DNA of 51,774 bases from Saprospiraceae bacterium (GTDB lineage Bacteria > Bacteroidota > Bacteroidia > Chitinophagales > Saprospiraceae): assembly GCA_028277915.1 (NCBI GenBank), contig JANQFJ010000041.1, positions 1 through 51,774 on the forward strand, written 5' to 3'. Of the stretch, positions 42,453 through 51,732 are shown piece after piece. The position numbers and the translations under genes are program-made. The stretch's first letter is position 1, and the number at the start of each line of letters is the position of its first letter. The notes below the pieces were generated by a model. The model was given only the letters and a program-made list of their open reading frames with translations. It was not told the origin of the DNA and did no database searches.

Positions 42453-43862
42453 TCAAATTGTCACTTTCAAGTGGAACGACTTTGGGCGTGTCAAAGCTTC
42501 GTAACCCAATTTTGAAAGCGCGCACCCCCTACCTGAATCCTTCACTCCTGTCCAGGCCAAAGCTGGATCAAGATAATCACAACGATTCAAAAAAACGGTC
42601 CCTGTTTCGATTTGATTACCAATTAATACAGCATTTTCAACATCTTTAGACCAAATTGAAGCCGTCAAGCCATATTTGCTATCGTTCATCAATTTTAACG
42701 CTTCTTCATCGTTTTTCACCGACATGATACCTACGACAGGACCAAAGGTTTCCTCAGTCATGATTTCCATTTGGTGGTTGACATTGATCAAAACCTGCGG
42801 AGCAATGTAGGGTGTCCCTACATGGTGACCTGGAAATGATTTTTGATTGATCAGTGCTTTTGCTCCCATGTGAACAGCCTTTCGGATTTGAGCAATAACG
42901 AAATCAGCTGCTGAAGTTTTTACCATTGGACCAAGAGTGGTATCCTTTTCAAGGGGATTGCCAAGTTTATATTCCTTTGTTAGTGATACAAATCCTTCCA
43001 CAAAACGATCAAATATCTTCTCATCCACATAAATTCTTTCAACACCACAGCAGGACTGACCGGAATTAAAAAAAGTACCATCCACCAAATTTTCAACGGA
43101 ATGCTCCACATCAGCATCAACCCTGACATAAGCCGGATCCTTACCTCCAAGTTCCAAGCCCGTTGCAATAAACCGTTGACTTGCTGCTTTTTGAATGGCT
43201 TTTCCGCCATCCACCGAACCTGTAAAAGCCACAAAATCAATCCTATGATCAACAATTACCTTGGCAACCTGATCATGCGAAAGGTGCATGATCTGAAAAA
43301 CGCCATCTGGCAAACCAGCAAATTGAAAAGCTTTTTCATAACGCTCGGCACATAGCGGCGTTTGTTGGGCATGTTTCAAAATGACCGTATTCCCAGCCAT
43401 CAAAGCCGGGATTATTGCATTTACTGAGGTCAAATAAGGATAATTCCAGGGAGCGAGAACAAACACAGTACCCAATGGTGTCTTCCGGATAAATCGCTGG
43501 AATCCATCATTTTTTTCAATCGGAATATCTGCAAGACTAGGTCCTGCAATACTGATCATGTACTCCGCCCGTTCCTTAAATCCTTTTCTTATTTCAAAGC
43601 CAGAGTATTGTATTGGCCGCCCCATCTGCCAGGTCAATTCTTCTTTTACCTCGTCGATATGACTTAAAAAATAATTAATTGCTCTTTGGCATATTTTTGC
43701 TCGTTCAGCAATTGATGTATTTTTCCAAGCTTTTTGACTCTTGCGTGCTTTGGCCAGTTTTGATTCAATTTCCTGCTCACCGGCAAAAAATCTTTCCAAA
43801 TACACAGAGCCATCAACCGGGCTGATCGTTTGAAAGGGTTTGCTCATTCCAATAGTTCTCAT
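42453..43862 (-). CDS. NAD(P)-dependent aldehyde dehydrogenase
   Basis: 469 residues, standard ALDH fold. Cofactor region FVLAPWNYPYLTSVNAIIPALMAGN (about 134-158), general base Glu237 (GLELGGKDPAYV), nucleophile Cys271 (NSGQSCCGVERIYVDE), and the TEETFGPVVGIM signature. It oxidises an aldehyde to a carboxylate in the cytoplasm. In context the likely substrate is the gamma-glutamyl amino aldehyde made by the SDR encoded upstream. The TIR gene ends 24 bp before its start. Confidence 0.93.
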   Translation of the reverse strand: MRTIGMSKPFQTISPVDGSVYLERFFAGEQEIESKLAKARKSQKAWKNTSIAERAKICQRAINYFLSHIDEVKEELTWQMGRPIQYSGFEIRKGFKERAEYMISIAGPSLADIPIEKNDGFQRFIRKTPLGTVFVLAPWNYPYLTSVNAIIPALMAGNTVILKHAQQTPLCAERYEKAFQFAGLPDGVFQIMHLSHDQVAKVIVDHRIDFVAFTGSVDGGKAIQKAASQRFIATGLELGGKDPAYVRVDADVEHSVENLVDGTFFNSGQSCCGVERIYVDEKIFDRFVEGFVSLTKEYKLGNPLEKDTTLGPMVKTSAADFVIAQIRKAVHMGAKALINQKSFPGHHVGTPYIAPQVLINVNHQMEIMTEETFGPVVGIMSVKNDEEALKLMNDSKYGLTASIWSKDVENAVLIGNQIETGTVFLNRCDYLDPALAWTGVKDSGRGCALSKLGYEALTRPKSFHLKVTI

Positions 43863-43886
43863 GAAAAATACAAAGAAAAGAAAGTT

Positions 43887-44663
43887 TTAGATGTGTTGTT
43901 TGATTCCCTGAATTAATCTTTCCATATCCCGGTGAAAGTCAGGGTCCGGTCTGACAGGAATTCCATTTCTAAATGCCAGTGCTTTCATGCTATCCGGAAG
44001 TTCATCTTCCTGTGGCATTTGAGCACTTCTTACTAAAACGGGAATGACCGGAATATTTCGTTCTAGCGCCGATTCTATTTCAATTCGGACAAAATCTTTT
44101 TCGCTATTGATTCGCTTCTGCTCTTTTGGAACATTTGGTTCAATCCACTGATTTCCAATGACTGCTATTAAAACATTGCATTCCCCAACTTTTTGGTTTA
44201 AATGTTTTCGAAAATCCACTCCGAGTGGAATGGAATCCACATCTTTGAAGATTTGATTTTTTTCAAACGATTGCAAAAGTTTGTCATAAATTCGACCGGT
44301 GACATTGGCGCTGTCTTCCCGTCGATAAGAAATGAAGACATTTTGTAAAGTTTGCTCAGTTTCTTCAATATCCAACTGGATCGGTTCCGCCTTGTGAGAA
44401 GTATCATTTACCTGGTGCTGTTCATTTTCAGCTTTAAGCTCAGGTGTAAAAGATTTTTGATTTGCTGTTTGTGATTCAGCGAATGTTTCTCTTTTTTTAG
44501 CGTTTTTATATTTTATAAAACTAATTATTAAAAATATTACTCCAATGCTAGTTAAAATCGCCTTATACAATACCCCCATTCCGAGAATACCAAGCCCATA
44601 TGTTCCCAAAAGACAAAACAGCAAGCCTAAATAACCATATGTTCTTGAGTTACTCTTTTTCAT
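43887..44663 (-). CDS. Membrane-anchored TIR-domain protein
   Basis: 258 residues. Two membrane helices (about 9-30 and 33-51), a linker (about 55-105) rich in charged and polar residues, and a TIR domain (about 107-258). The TIR domain shows VFISYRREDS, IFKDVDSIPLGVDF, VLIAVIGNQW and the DFVRIEIESALERNIPVIPVLV segment. Glu195 sits where the catalytic glutamate of NAD-cleaving TIR domains lies. It could be a NADase effector, a sensor or a scaffold. It is embedded in an amine-catabolism gene row without a known defence partner. Confidence 0.85.
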   Translation of the reverse strand: MKKSNSRTYGYLGLLFCLLGTYGLGILGMGVLYKAILTSIGVIFLIISFIKYKNAKKRETFAESQTANQKSFTPELKAENEQHQVNDTSHKAEPIQLDIEETEQTLQNVFISYRREDSANVTGRIYDKLLQSFEKNQIFKDVDSIPLGVDFRKHLNQKVGECNVLIAVIGNQWIEPNVPKEQKRINSEKDFVRIEIESALERNIPVIPVLVRSAQMPQEDELPDSMKALAFRNGIPVRPDPDFHRDMERLIQGIKQHI

Positions 44664-44750
44664 TTCATTAGATGTACAAATCGAAAAATTAAGTTTTAAT
44701 TAAAAAAGGTCTTCTTAATATCTTTTCTAAAAATACTAAAAAAAGAATAA

Positions 44751-45524
44751 TTATTCAGGTGTGACATAAGCTGCGGTGATCCCACCATCGACCATAAACT
44801 CAGCCCCTGTAACATAAGAAGATTCATCAGAGGCCAGGTAAAGAGCAGCTGAAGCTATCTCTTTGGCTTCGCCAAAGCGCCCCATTGGTATTTGTATCAA
44901 ACGCCTTTGTTTTTTTTCGTCAGTATCCAAAAATTTCATCAATAGCTCCGTCCTCAAAGGTCCTGGACAAAGGGCATTGACGCGGATATTTTCTCGGGCA
45001 TGGATCACTGCCAATTCCCTTGTCATCGAAAGTACAGCGCCTTTGCTCGCTGTATATGCCAATTGAGGGGTAGCCGCACCAAGCAATGCTACAAAAGATG
45101 CAGTATTAATAATTGATCCGCCACCTGCTCTTCTAAGAGCTGGAATCGCATATTTGCAACCAAAAAAAACACCTTTTACATTTATACTCATGGTCAGGTC
45201 CCAGATCGATTCTTCTGTTGAAATAGCATCGCCATCTTCGCTGTGCATGATGCCAGCGTTGTTAAAAATGATATCCAAATGGCCAAAAGCTTTTTCAGCA
45301 AAATCCACCATTTTTTCACAATCTTCGTCCTTTGATACATCTGTTCGAATAAAAACAGCTTCACCCCTGGTTGATTTGATTAATTCAACGGTTTTGATTC
45401 CTTCTGCATCATTAATATCAGCAATGACCACTTTTGCTCCTTCTTTTGCAAACAGGATGGCTGTTTCTTTTCCAATCCCGCTGCTTCCACCAGTTATTAT
45501 TGCTACTTTATTTTTTAAACGCAT
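44751..45524 (-). CDS. Short-chain dehydrogenase/reductase (classical SDR)
   Basis: 257 residues. Cofactor motif TGGSSGIG (11-18), NNAG (88-91), and the catalytic set Asn114, Ser143, Tyr157 and Lys161 (YTASK). Asp36 after the second strand (VVIADIN) favours NAD+ over NADP+. In this gene row an alcohol dehydrogenase role fits: oxidation of a gamma-glutamylated amino alcohol to the aldehyde. The substrate is inferred from neighbours only. Confidence 0.9.
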   Translation of the reverse strand: MRLKNKVAIITGGSSGIGKETAILFAKEGAKVVIADINDAEGIKTVELIKSTRGEAVFIRTDVSKDEDCEKMVDFAEKAFGHLDIIFNNAGIMHSEDGDAISTEESIWDLTMSINVKGVFFGCKYAIPALRRAGGGSIINTASFVALLGAATPQLAYTASKGAVLSMTRELAVIHARENIRVNALCPGPLRTELLMKFLDTDEKKQRRLIQIPMGRFGEAKEIASAALYLASDESSYVTGAEFMVDGGITAAYVTPE

Positions 45525-45579
45525 TTTTTTGAAAAGTTATGGATTAAAAGTTAGGTGGTTAAAAAGTAAGATTAATGTC

Positions 45580-45719
45580 GCAAATCCGTCCTCAAGAATC
45601 AAGAAGCCAGTTGTCAGTAGAGAGAGGCTTCCAGCGACCCAGTTCATCTTCCATTATTCCTATCCTCCCTTCTTCATTTTCCCTTTTCCTGCATCCTCCT
45701 TTCCCCTCTTTCTTTCTTC
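45580..45719. other. Spacer with heptads and a long pyrimidine tract
   Basis: From about 45641 to 45719 the plus strand is nearly all pyrimidine (CCTCCCTTC, CCTTTTCC, CCTCCTTTCCCC and similar). A few CTTGATT-like heptads precede it on the minus strand (about 45582-45610). A shorter pyrimidine tract lies at 42415-42458, again just beyond the stop codon of a minus-strand gene. Confidence 0.5.
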
Positions 45720-47096
45720 CTAAATCCGCTCAAAATACCTTTTACGTTCCCAGTCTGTGACCGCTGAATTATAAGCTTCCAGTTCTTTTTTGAAATAATG
45801 AGAATAATGCTCAACAACAGATGTTCCAAAAACATTTTTTGCAAATTCACTGTTTTCAAATTCCTGAATAGCTTCTCCCAAATTATACGGAACTCTGGGC
45901 AAATGTTTAGCTGCATAAATATCTCCTTCAAAACATTCGGGTGGCTCAATTTTATTTTTCAAACCATCCAAACCTGAAGCCAAAGCTGCTGCAAAGGCCA
46001 AATACGGGTTGCAATCAGCTCCCGGAATCCTGCATTCGATCCGCAGGCTTTGTCCATTTCCTACGACGCGAAAACCCGCCGTCCTGTTGTCATAACCCCA
46101 GGCCAGTCGTGTCGGCGCCCAGGAGCCATCAACATATCTTTTGTAAGCGTTGACTGTTGGCGCATAAAACGGCATTACATCTGCCACATGAGCAATCCAA
46201 CCTCCCAAAAACCATCGGAAAATATCGGAACACTCAATCGGCCCAAATTGCTGATCTCCAGCAAAAGCATTTTTTCCATCTTTCCACAAACTCATGTGGA
46301 TGTGACAGCTTGAGCCCGCCTGGTCTTCTGCAAACTTGGCCATAAAAGTCACTGACATATCCATCGAATCGGCAATTTCTTTCAGACATTGCTTGTAAAT
46401 GATATGGCGATCTGCCATTTCCAAAGCTTCTGCAAAACAGACGTTTAACTCATGCTGTCCGAGTCCCCACTCTCCTTTTGAGTTTTCAACGGGAATTCCG
46501 GATTTTTTTAAATGTCTTCGAGCAGCAGCAGTAAATTTCTCCGTTCTCGTACCCTGCAAAATGTGATAATCTTCGAGGTACCAACCCACTGGTTTTAAAT
46601 TGTGAAAATGTTGCTCGAATGCTTCGCGGTAACTATCCTCAAAAACATAATATTCCAACTCTGAAGCTGCAAAACAATCAAACCCCAGTCCAGAGGCCAA
46701 TTCAATTTGTTTTCGAAGAATAGTACGTGGGGCTTCTGAAATCAATTCATGTGTTTTTTCACTTTCCAGATCACAAAGCACCAAAGCCGTCCTGTCCAGC
46801 CATGATATTTCACGAAGCGTAGAGATATCCGGCACTAAATGAAAATCGCCATACCCCAGCTCCCAATTAGCAAATTTGTACCCTGCAACAGGTTCCATTT
46901 CCATGTCTGTGGTCAGCAAATAATCGCAGGCATGCGTACCGCTTTTTTGAATAGATTCAACAAAAAACTCCGCGTCAAAACGTTTTCCTACCAATCGCCC
47001 ATAATGATCGGTGAAGGCAACGATGATCGTTTCGATCTCTTCGTTTTTAGCTTTTTCTTTTAATTCGGCTTCGCTGAGCTTTCCTTTGATTTTCAT
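45720..47096 (-). CDS. Glutamine-synthetase-like gamma-glutamylamide synthetase
   Basis: 458 residues of the GS family, PuuA/GlnA4-like branch. Catalytic beta-strand motifs include SELEYYVFEDSY (metal-binding Glu), LGQHELNVCFAEAL, GSSCHIHMSLW and the AGFRVVGNGQSLRIECRIPGADCNPYLAFAAALA end. Such enzymes ligate glutamate to an amine (putrescine, ethanolamine, isopropylamine) with ATP. It follows the permease by 20 bp. Together with an alcohol-type SDR instead of a PuuB-like flavin oxidase, ethanolamine or another amino alcohol is the best substrate guess. Confidence 0.88.
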   Translation of the reverse strand: MKIKGKLSEAELKEKAKNEEIETIIVAFTDHYGRLVGKRFDAEFFVESIQKSGTHACDYLLTTDMEMEPVAGYKFANWELGYGDFHLVPDISTLREISWLDRTALVLCDLESEKTHELISEAPRTILRKQIELASGLGFDCFAASELEYYVFEDSYREAFEQHFHNLKPVGWYLEDYHILQGTRTEKFTAAARRHLKKSGIPVENSKGEWGLGQHELNVCFAEALEMADRHIIYKQCLKEIADSMDMSVTFMAKFAEDQAGSSCHIHMSLWKDGKNAFAGDQQFGPIECSDIFRWFLGGWIAHVADVMPFYAPTVNAYKRYVDGSWAPTRLAWGYDNRTAGFRVVGNGQSLRIECRIPGADCNPYLAFAAALASGLDGLKNKIEPPECFEGDIYAAKHLPRVPYNLGEAIQEFENSEFAKNVFGTSVVEHYSHYFKKELEAYNSAVTDWERKRYFERI

Positions 47097-47116
47097 CTTT
47101 TGATTTTTTAAAAATA

Positions 47117-48436
47117 CTACTCCCTATGCATCAATTTAAACCAAATATAAGCAATCAAAAGAATTGCGAAATAAATTAACGCCAGCCATGGATTGTAAAT
47201 CGTGATTGCCAAAAAAGCAATGCAGGCAATTACTAATGCAATGACCGGTGACAAGGGATACAAAGGAACTTTAAATGGCCGCTCCAAATCCGGTTCTTTC
47301 TTTCTCAGAACGAACAAAGCAACCATAGAAATGATGTACAAATTTAAAGCACCAAAACAGGCAATAGTGATAATTTCACCGGATTTACCGGTCAGCAGGG
47401 CGATGATTCCAATGACCATATTTAAAACAAGGGCATTTGCGGGAGTTTTGAAACGTGAGTGCACATTTCCCAATTTTTTTGGTGCAAAACCAACACGGCC
47501 AAACTCAAAAGTTGCCCTTCCGGCTGCTAAAATGATCCCGTGAAAAGAGGCCACCAAACCAAACAATCCAATAAAAGTCACCACCTTGTATAAAATATGG
47601 TTTTGCCCCAAAGTATGTGCGATCGCCAAAGGCAAGGGCGAATCTGAAGCCTCTGCTCCAACCTCCGGAAACACGATCACTTCCCATCCACCAACTCCAA
47701 CCGCCGCCGAAAATGTGATCAAACAAAGCACCACTAATGTCAAAATCGCTGAACCAAAACCAATCAAAACATTACGTTGAGGATTGATGGTTTCCTCAGC
47801 AACATTCGCTACTCCTTCTATTGCTAAAAAAAACCAAATCGCAAATGGAATAGCAGCAAATGCTCCTTTCCAGCCGTTGGGTAATGCATTTTTTTCAAGA
47901 TTTTGCCACTCAAATTCCGGAATTGTTGTTCCTGCAAATATTAACAAACCGATCACAGCAATCACCGTTATCACCAGCTCAAAAGAAGCAGCTGCTTCAA
48001 TACCATAAATATTCAACGCTGTAAAAACAAAATAGAAAAAAATAGCTATGGAAAGTACTGAAAGCGACGGAATCAACAAATGCAAATAAGCACCAATAGC
48101 AAAGGCTATCGCTGGAGGAGCAAAAATAAATTCGATATTTTGGGCCATACCACCAAGAAAACCCCAATTTTTACCCAAAGCCCTGATGGCGTAATCAAAA
48201 GCTCCGCCTGCTTTTGGGATCGCGCACGCCAACTCCGTGTAGCTGAAAGTAAATGTGAGGTACATGATGATAATAAAAACCGTAGCCACAGCTAGTCCCA
48301 AAGTCCCTCCTTTTTCCAGCCCTAGATTCCAGCCAAAATACATCCCCGAAATGACGTAACCCACTCCAAGTCCCCAAAGCATCAATGGTCCAAGCGTTCT
48401 TTTAAGTTGTTGTTGGTTTTGTTCTGTTTCAGCCAT
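47117..48436 (-). CDS. APC-superfamily amino acid/amine permease, ethanolamine-permease type
   Basis: 439 residues with about twelve membrane helices. The first helix reads GVGYVISGMYFGWNLGLEKGG, the pattern of the ethanolamine permease subfamily. Helix 6 has IWFFLAIEGVANVAEET and the loop after helix 8 reads ILAAGRATFEFGRVGFAPKKLG. It should import a small cationic amine across the inner membrane and heads the catabolic gene row, 20 bp before the glutamylamide synthetase gene. Confidence 0.87.
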   Translation of the reverse strand: MAETEQNQQQLKRTLGPLMLWGLGVGYVISGMYFGWNLGLEKGGTLGLAVATVFIIIMYLTFTFSYTELACAIPKAGGAFDYAIRALGKNWGFLGGMAQNIEFIFAPPAIAFAIGAYLHLLIPSLSVLSIAIFFYFVFTALNIYGIEAAASFELVITVIAVIGLLIFAGTTIPEFEWQNLEKNALPNGWKGAFAAIPFAIWFFLAIEGVANVAEETINPQRNVLIGFGSAILTLVVLCLITFSAAVGVGGWEVIVFPEVGAEASDSPLPLAIAHTLGQNHILYKVVTFIGLFGLVASFHGIILAAGRATFEFGRVGFAPKKLGNVHSRFKTPANALVLNMVIGIIALLTGKSGEIITIACFGALNLYIISMVALFVLRKKEPDLERPFKVPLYPLSPVIALVIACIAFLAITIYNPWLALIYFAILLIAYIWFKLMHRE

Positions 48437-48476
48437 AAACGGTTGGTTTGAAATTTAAAAACACAATTTACATTTT

Positions 48477-48506
48477 TTTGTGCTATTGACAATTTTGGTA
48501 GATTTG
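48477..48506 (+). promoter_or_regulatory. Bacteroidota-type promoter of the SRPBCC gene
   Basis: TTTG (48477-48480), an 18-nt spacer and TAGATTTG (48499-48506) match the primary sigma consensus exactly. The -7 element ends 16 nt before the ATG at 48523. It is the best-formed promoter I found in the window. Confidence 0.75.
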
Positions 48507-48522
48507 GTAAAATTTTATAAAT

Positions 48523-49007
48523 ATGGATGCTTTCAATTCGAAGAAAATTACATTGGGGTTTAAACAAACCAACAATGCTTCGCCTGAAAAGGTCTTTCCG
48601 CTGCTTTGCCCTGTAAGGGAAAAAGATTGGCTGGATGGCTGGAACTACAAAATGATCTACTCAAAAAGTGGTGTTGCTGAAGATGGCTGCGTATTTACGA
48701 CACCTCATCATGGCGAAAATGAAACCGTGTGGATCGTCACAAAATATGATCCTGCAAATTTTGAAATTGCTTTTATAAGAACGACTCCAGGCGACAGCGT
48801 GGTCCGCATTTCGATAAATCTCGAAAACAGCGGCACAAATGCCACACACGCATTCATTAAATACGAATACACTTCTCTCAGCGCTGAGCAAACGAGTTAT
48901 TTGGAAAACGGATTGGAAAAGATTTTCAGGCTTCAATGCTTTGGTGGGAAAAAGCGATCAATCATTTTCTGAAAAATGGGAAAATGCTGAAAAAAGAATC
49001 CGTCTAA
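48523..49007 (+). pseudogene. SRPBCC-family (START-like) protein with C-terminal frameshift
   Basis: The frame from ATG 48523 ends at TGA 48972 after 149 residues, with an abnormal tail (QCFGGKKRSIIF). In the -1 frame the DNA continues as MLWWEKAINHFLKNGKML and stops at TAA 49005-49007, a typical last helix for this lipid/hydrophobe-binding fold. Inserting one A in CAATG (48934-48938) would join both parts into one 162-residue protein. The body (VFPLLCPVREKDWLDGWNYKMIY, ENETVWIVTKYDP) is normal for SRPBCC proteins. Either a recent one-base deletion or a sequencing error explains it; the truncated product would lack the helix that closes the pocket. Confidence 0.8.
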
Positions 49008-49009
49008 GG

Positions 49010-49534
49010 TTATTTTAATACACAAACGATTTCAATTTTTGCCTCTTTACTGGCGGTAAAACTCCCATAATCCACGCCAATCCCATAATCCAGCCTTTTG
49101 ATCTTTATGTTCCCCGTGAATGTTTTATTTTTAAAAGTGAAGGGAATTTCGATCTCTTTTGTGATACCGTGTAATGCCAGATTCCCAGTTGTTTTAAAAC
49201 CATTTTTTGTCTTTTCAATTGAAGTCGAAACAAAACATATTTCCGGAAAATTTTTAATAAAAAAGAAATCTTCGCTTCTTAAATGATCGTCCCTTTTTTG
49301 ATTTTTGGTGTTAACGGTCGAAGGATCAATGCAAACACTAAATGCTGAATTTTCCAAGTTGTTTTCATTAAAATTAATCTCACCTTTCATCCCTTTAAAA
49401 GTTCCGTTGACTTTATTGACTTTCAAGGCAACTGCGGTAAAATTCACCACCGATTTTTCACCGTCAATGGTTTGAGCTGGAAGAAATGAAGAACTACAAA
49501 AAGTAAAAAGTGTGAATAAAATAGTTTTGAGCAT
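49010..49534 (-). CDS. YceI-family periplasmic lipid-binding protein
   Basis: 174 residues with a signal peptide (MLKTILFTLFTFCSSSFLPAQ). YceI fold: SVVNFTAVALKVNKVNGTFKGMKGEINF, STVNTKNQKRDDHLRSEDFFFIKNFPEICFVS and GNLALHGITKEIEIPFTF are all present. The family forms a lipocalin-like barrel that binds isoprenoid or other lipid chains. Convergent with the SRPBCC gene: it ends 2 bp after that gene's restored stop. Confidence 0.93.
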   Translation of the reverse strand: MLKTILFTLFTFCSSSFLPAQTIDGEKSVVNFTAVALKVNKVNGTFKGMKGEINFNENNLENSAFSVCIDPSTVNTKNQKRDDHLRSEDFFFIKNFPEICFVSTSIEKTKNGFKTTGNLALHGITKEIEIPFTFKNKTFTGNIKIKRLDYGIGVDYGSFTASKEAKIEIVCVLK

Positions 49535-49577
49535 TACAAATGATTGGCATTAATATTTTAAAACTAGTTCAATATCT

Positions 49578-49609
49578 AAAAAAAGGGCGATTTCATTACA
49601 AAACCGCCC
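49578..49609 (-). terminator. Intrinsic terminator of the VIT/VWA gene
   Basis: On the minus strand GGGCGGTTT pairs with AAATCGCCC (one G-U wobble, short loop), followed by a T7 run (49584-49578). It lies 39 bp after the stop codon at 49648. Confidence 0.8.
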
Positions 49610-49647
49610 AATATTTCATTAAAAACAAATCTGTAAAAAATTTGTTC

Positions 49648-51732
49648 TCACAACTTTACCACTTTAGACCTGAAAATTTTTGATCCAACTTTTAAAACAA
49701 CATAATAAACTCCTTGCGCTACTCTTGTTCCATTGAAAGACTCACCATTCCATGAAATTATATTTTCTTCTCCTCCGATTATTGTAGTAAAAAACCGCTG
49801 AACCAAAACTCCATCAACACTCCAAATCTCTACTTCAGCTTCTTCACCGAACGTATTCCATGGAACTTGAAAATGTATATTAGTAAATTCTCTGAACGGA
49901 TTTGGAGAAACGAAAATCACTTCTTCATCTTCCACATGAAGCTCGTCAATTTCGACCTGCGTACCCCCAGAATTGTCTTCAAAACTGGTAAAAGGACTAA
50001 TCACACCGTAACAAAGACTGATGTTAACGATGCTATCTTCAAGGGCTGTAGCCTCTGGAGAACCAGATTGCGCAGAGAAAAATTCGAGATACAAATGTTC
50101 CATTTTTCGCTTCGCCCAAAGACGCGGGAGAAACTGTAACTCCGCAGAGGTAGCATCTGACAGAGGAAGCGGATAGTCATAATAAACATTGTTACCAAAA
50201 GCAGTACCGCTAAAGTTGACATTGACTTCCTGTGGATTTTGATAGCGCCCAACAACGATTAATTGTTGTCCTTTGAACAGATTCGGTAACGGGTTTGGAT
50301 AAGTCTCCACAACAACATCCGGATCAAAAAACATTTCAGTATTCAGCAAAACAGGATTTTGAATGGTCAGGTAAAAATTTGTTATGACTTCCAGCAGTTC
50401 TTCAGCTCCCAGAAACTCAGAAAGTCCATTGTTTTGAAGAGCGAGTAAAGTCAGCAATTGTTGGTTTGCTCCCTCTCCAATTCCAAAAGTAAAAATGCTT
50501 AAATCGTGGACTTCATTATTATTCACAAGGCTGGCAACGTGATCAAGTATGCCTTGAGTACTCGTAATTCCAGCAGTCGCAGCACCATCTGTAAAAAAGA
50601 TGATGATCTTTGCTTTTTCAGGATCGCTGTTATTGAATTGTGGAATTGCTGTTGAAAAAGCCCCGGAGATATTTGTTGATCCGCCATCAGTTATGCCCTG
50701 AATGAAGCTTAAAGCTTCCATTTGAGTGTTCAAATTATACGGTACATGGTCATTTTTAAAAGTAGAAATTTGACTGTCAAATACCACAATGTTAAATTCA
50801 TCCCCCTCGTTGAGGTGGTTAACAATAAAAGATGCAGCATCTCTGGCTTGCTGAATTTTTGATCCGGACATACTGCCGGATTTGTCAATGATCAGCGTAA
50901 ATATTTTGTCAATAACTTCCGTATTTTCGCTGGGATCAGGCTCAACAATGAAAGCCATAAACCCTTCACCATCTTCGTCGCAATGCAAAATCGTATCAGC
51001 AATAAACGTACTAAAAGAAAACAATCCCAACTCATCAGAATTCAGTTGATATTCAATGACCAAGTTTTCATCAGCATAGTAATCGTTTAGCTCCAAACTC
51101 AAAAAAGCTTCATTGCCATTGTTGATGACAATTTCGTCATTGTGTTCTTTTAAATCCAACCAATCAATCGTTCTGTCAGAATACAGTTCAAAGTTGATTT
51201 TTAAGGAATCCAGAGGTTCGTTTTGAAACAATGAATAATCGTTCCAGTGAAAAAACTCTACAACATTGAAAGCATAGGGCAAAAGATCAACATAAGTGAT
51301 TTCGAAAGTAATGTACCCTCCTGCTGGAATGTGTTGTTCGAGATTGAAATACAAGGGATAATCTCCCAGGTATTCCTTTATTATACTGTAAGTAGGATCT
51401 CCACCGGTATTTCCAGGGAGCGTCGTGTCTTGGGGTGTTGGTGAAAAGTCAGCAGTGTACCAAACACCGTAATTGTTCCATCTCAACTGAAGCGCACTTG
51501 CAGTTTCAGTCAATGGAAAAGCGTATTTAATCAAAGTGTCTACCCCGGTGTCATTGTAAAAGACCTGGGTGCTTACAATAGTAGCGATCTGATTGTTAAC
51601 AGTAACGTTGATTTCAGAAGCAACAAGTGGTAGGTAGGTGTCATCGTCTGCATTAATAATACAGACTCCATTTGAAAAAAGGGAAAAGAAGGGTAAGCAC
51701 GTGAGCAAGCCCACGAAAATGTGAATTTTCAT
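49648..51732 (-). CDS. T9SS-secreted VIT/VWA-domain protein
   Basis: 694 residues. Signal peptide (MKIHIFVGLLTCLPFFSLFS), a VIT-like domain (about 30-170; VNNQIATIVSTQVFYNDTG, IKYAFPLTETASAL), a von Willebrand A domain (about 275-450) with an intact MIDAS start (Asp283-x-Ser285-x-Ser287 in IIDKSGSMSG), a beta-rich stretch, and a C-terminal T9SS sorting domain (SPNPFREFTNIHF to VAQGVYYVVLKVGSKIF). The architecture is that of inter-alpha-trypsin-inhibitor-like proteins. It is probably surface-attached with metal-dependent protein or matrix binding; the ligand is unknown. Confidence 0.9.
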   Translation of the reverse strand: MKIHIFVGLLTCLPFFSLFSNGVCIINADDDTYLPLVASEINVTVNNQIATIVSTQVFYNDTGVDTLIKYAFPLTETASALQLRWNNYGVWYTADFSPTPQDTTLPGNTGGDPTYSIIKEYLGDYPLYFNLEQHIPAGGYITFEITYVDLLPYAFNVVEFFHWNDYSLFQNEPLDSLKINFELYSDRTIDWLDLKEHNDEIVINNGNEAFLSLELNDYYADENLVIEYQLNSDELGLFSFSTFIADTILHCDEDGEGFMAFIVEPDPSENTEVIDKIFTLIIDKSGSMSGSKIQQARDAASFIVNHLNEGDEFNIVVFDSQISTFKNDHVPYNLNTQMEALSFIQGITDGGSTNISGAFSTAIPQFNNSDPEKAKIIIFFTDGAATAGITSTQGILDHVASLVNNNEVHDLSIFTFGIGEGANQQLLTLLALQNNGLSEFLGAEELLEVITNFYLTIQNPVLLNTEMFFDPDVVVETYPNPLPNLFKGQQLIVVGRYQNPQEVNVNFSGTAFGNNVYYDYPLPLSDATSAELQFLPRLWAKRKMEHLYLEFFSAQSGSPEATALEDSIVNISLCYGVISPFTSFEDNSGGTQVEIDELHVEDEEVIFVSPNPFREFTNIHFQVPWNTFGEEAEVEIWSVDGVLVQRFFTTIIGGEENIISWNGESFNGTRVAQGVYYVVLKVGSKIFRSKVVKL

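Noticed and set aside
43887-44663. TIR gene as part of a defence system (Thoeris, CBASS or similar)
   Set aside because: No ThsA, cyclase, SIR2, argonaute or other partner gene is adjacent; neighbours are catabolic enzymes.
45154-45723. Plus-strand 189-codon frame over the SDR gene
   Set aside because: Antisense shadow of a clear SDR; its end runs into a pyrimidine tract, giving a Ser/Pro/Phe-rich nonsense tail.
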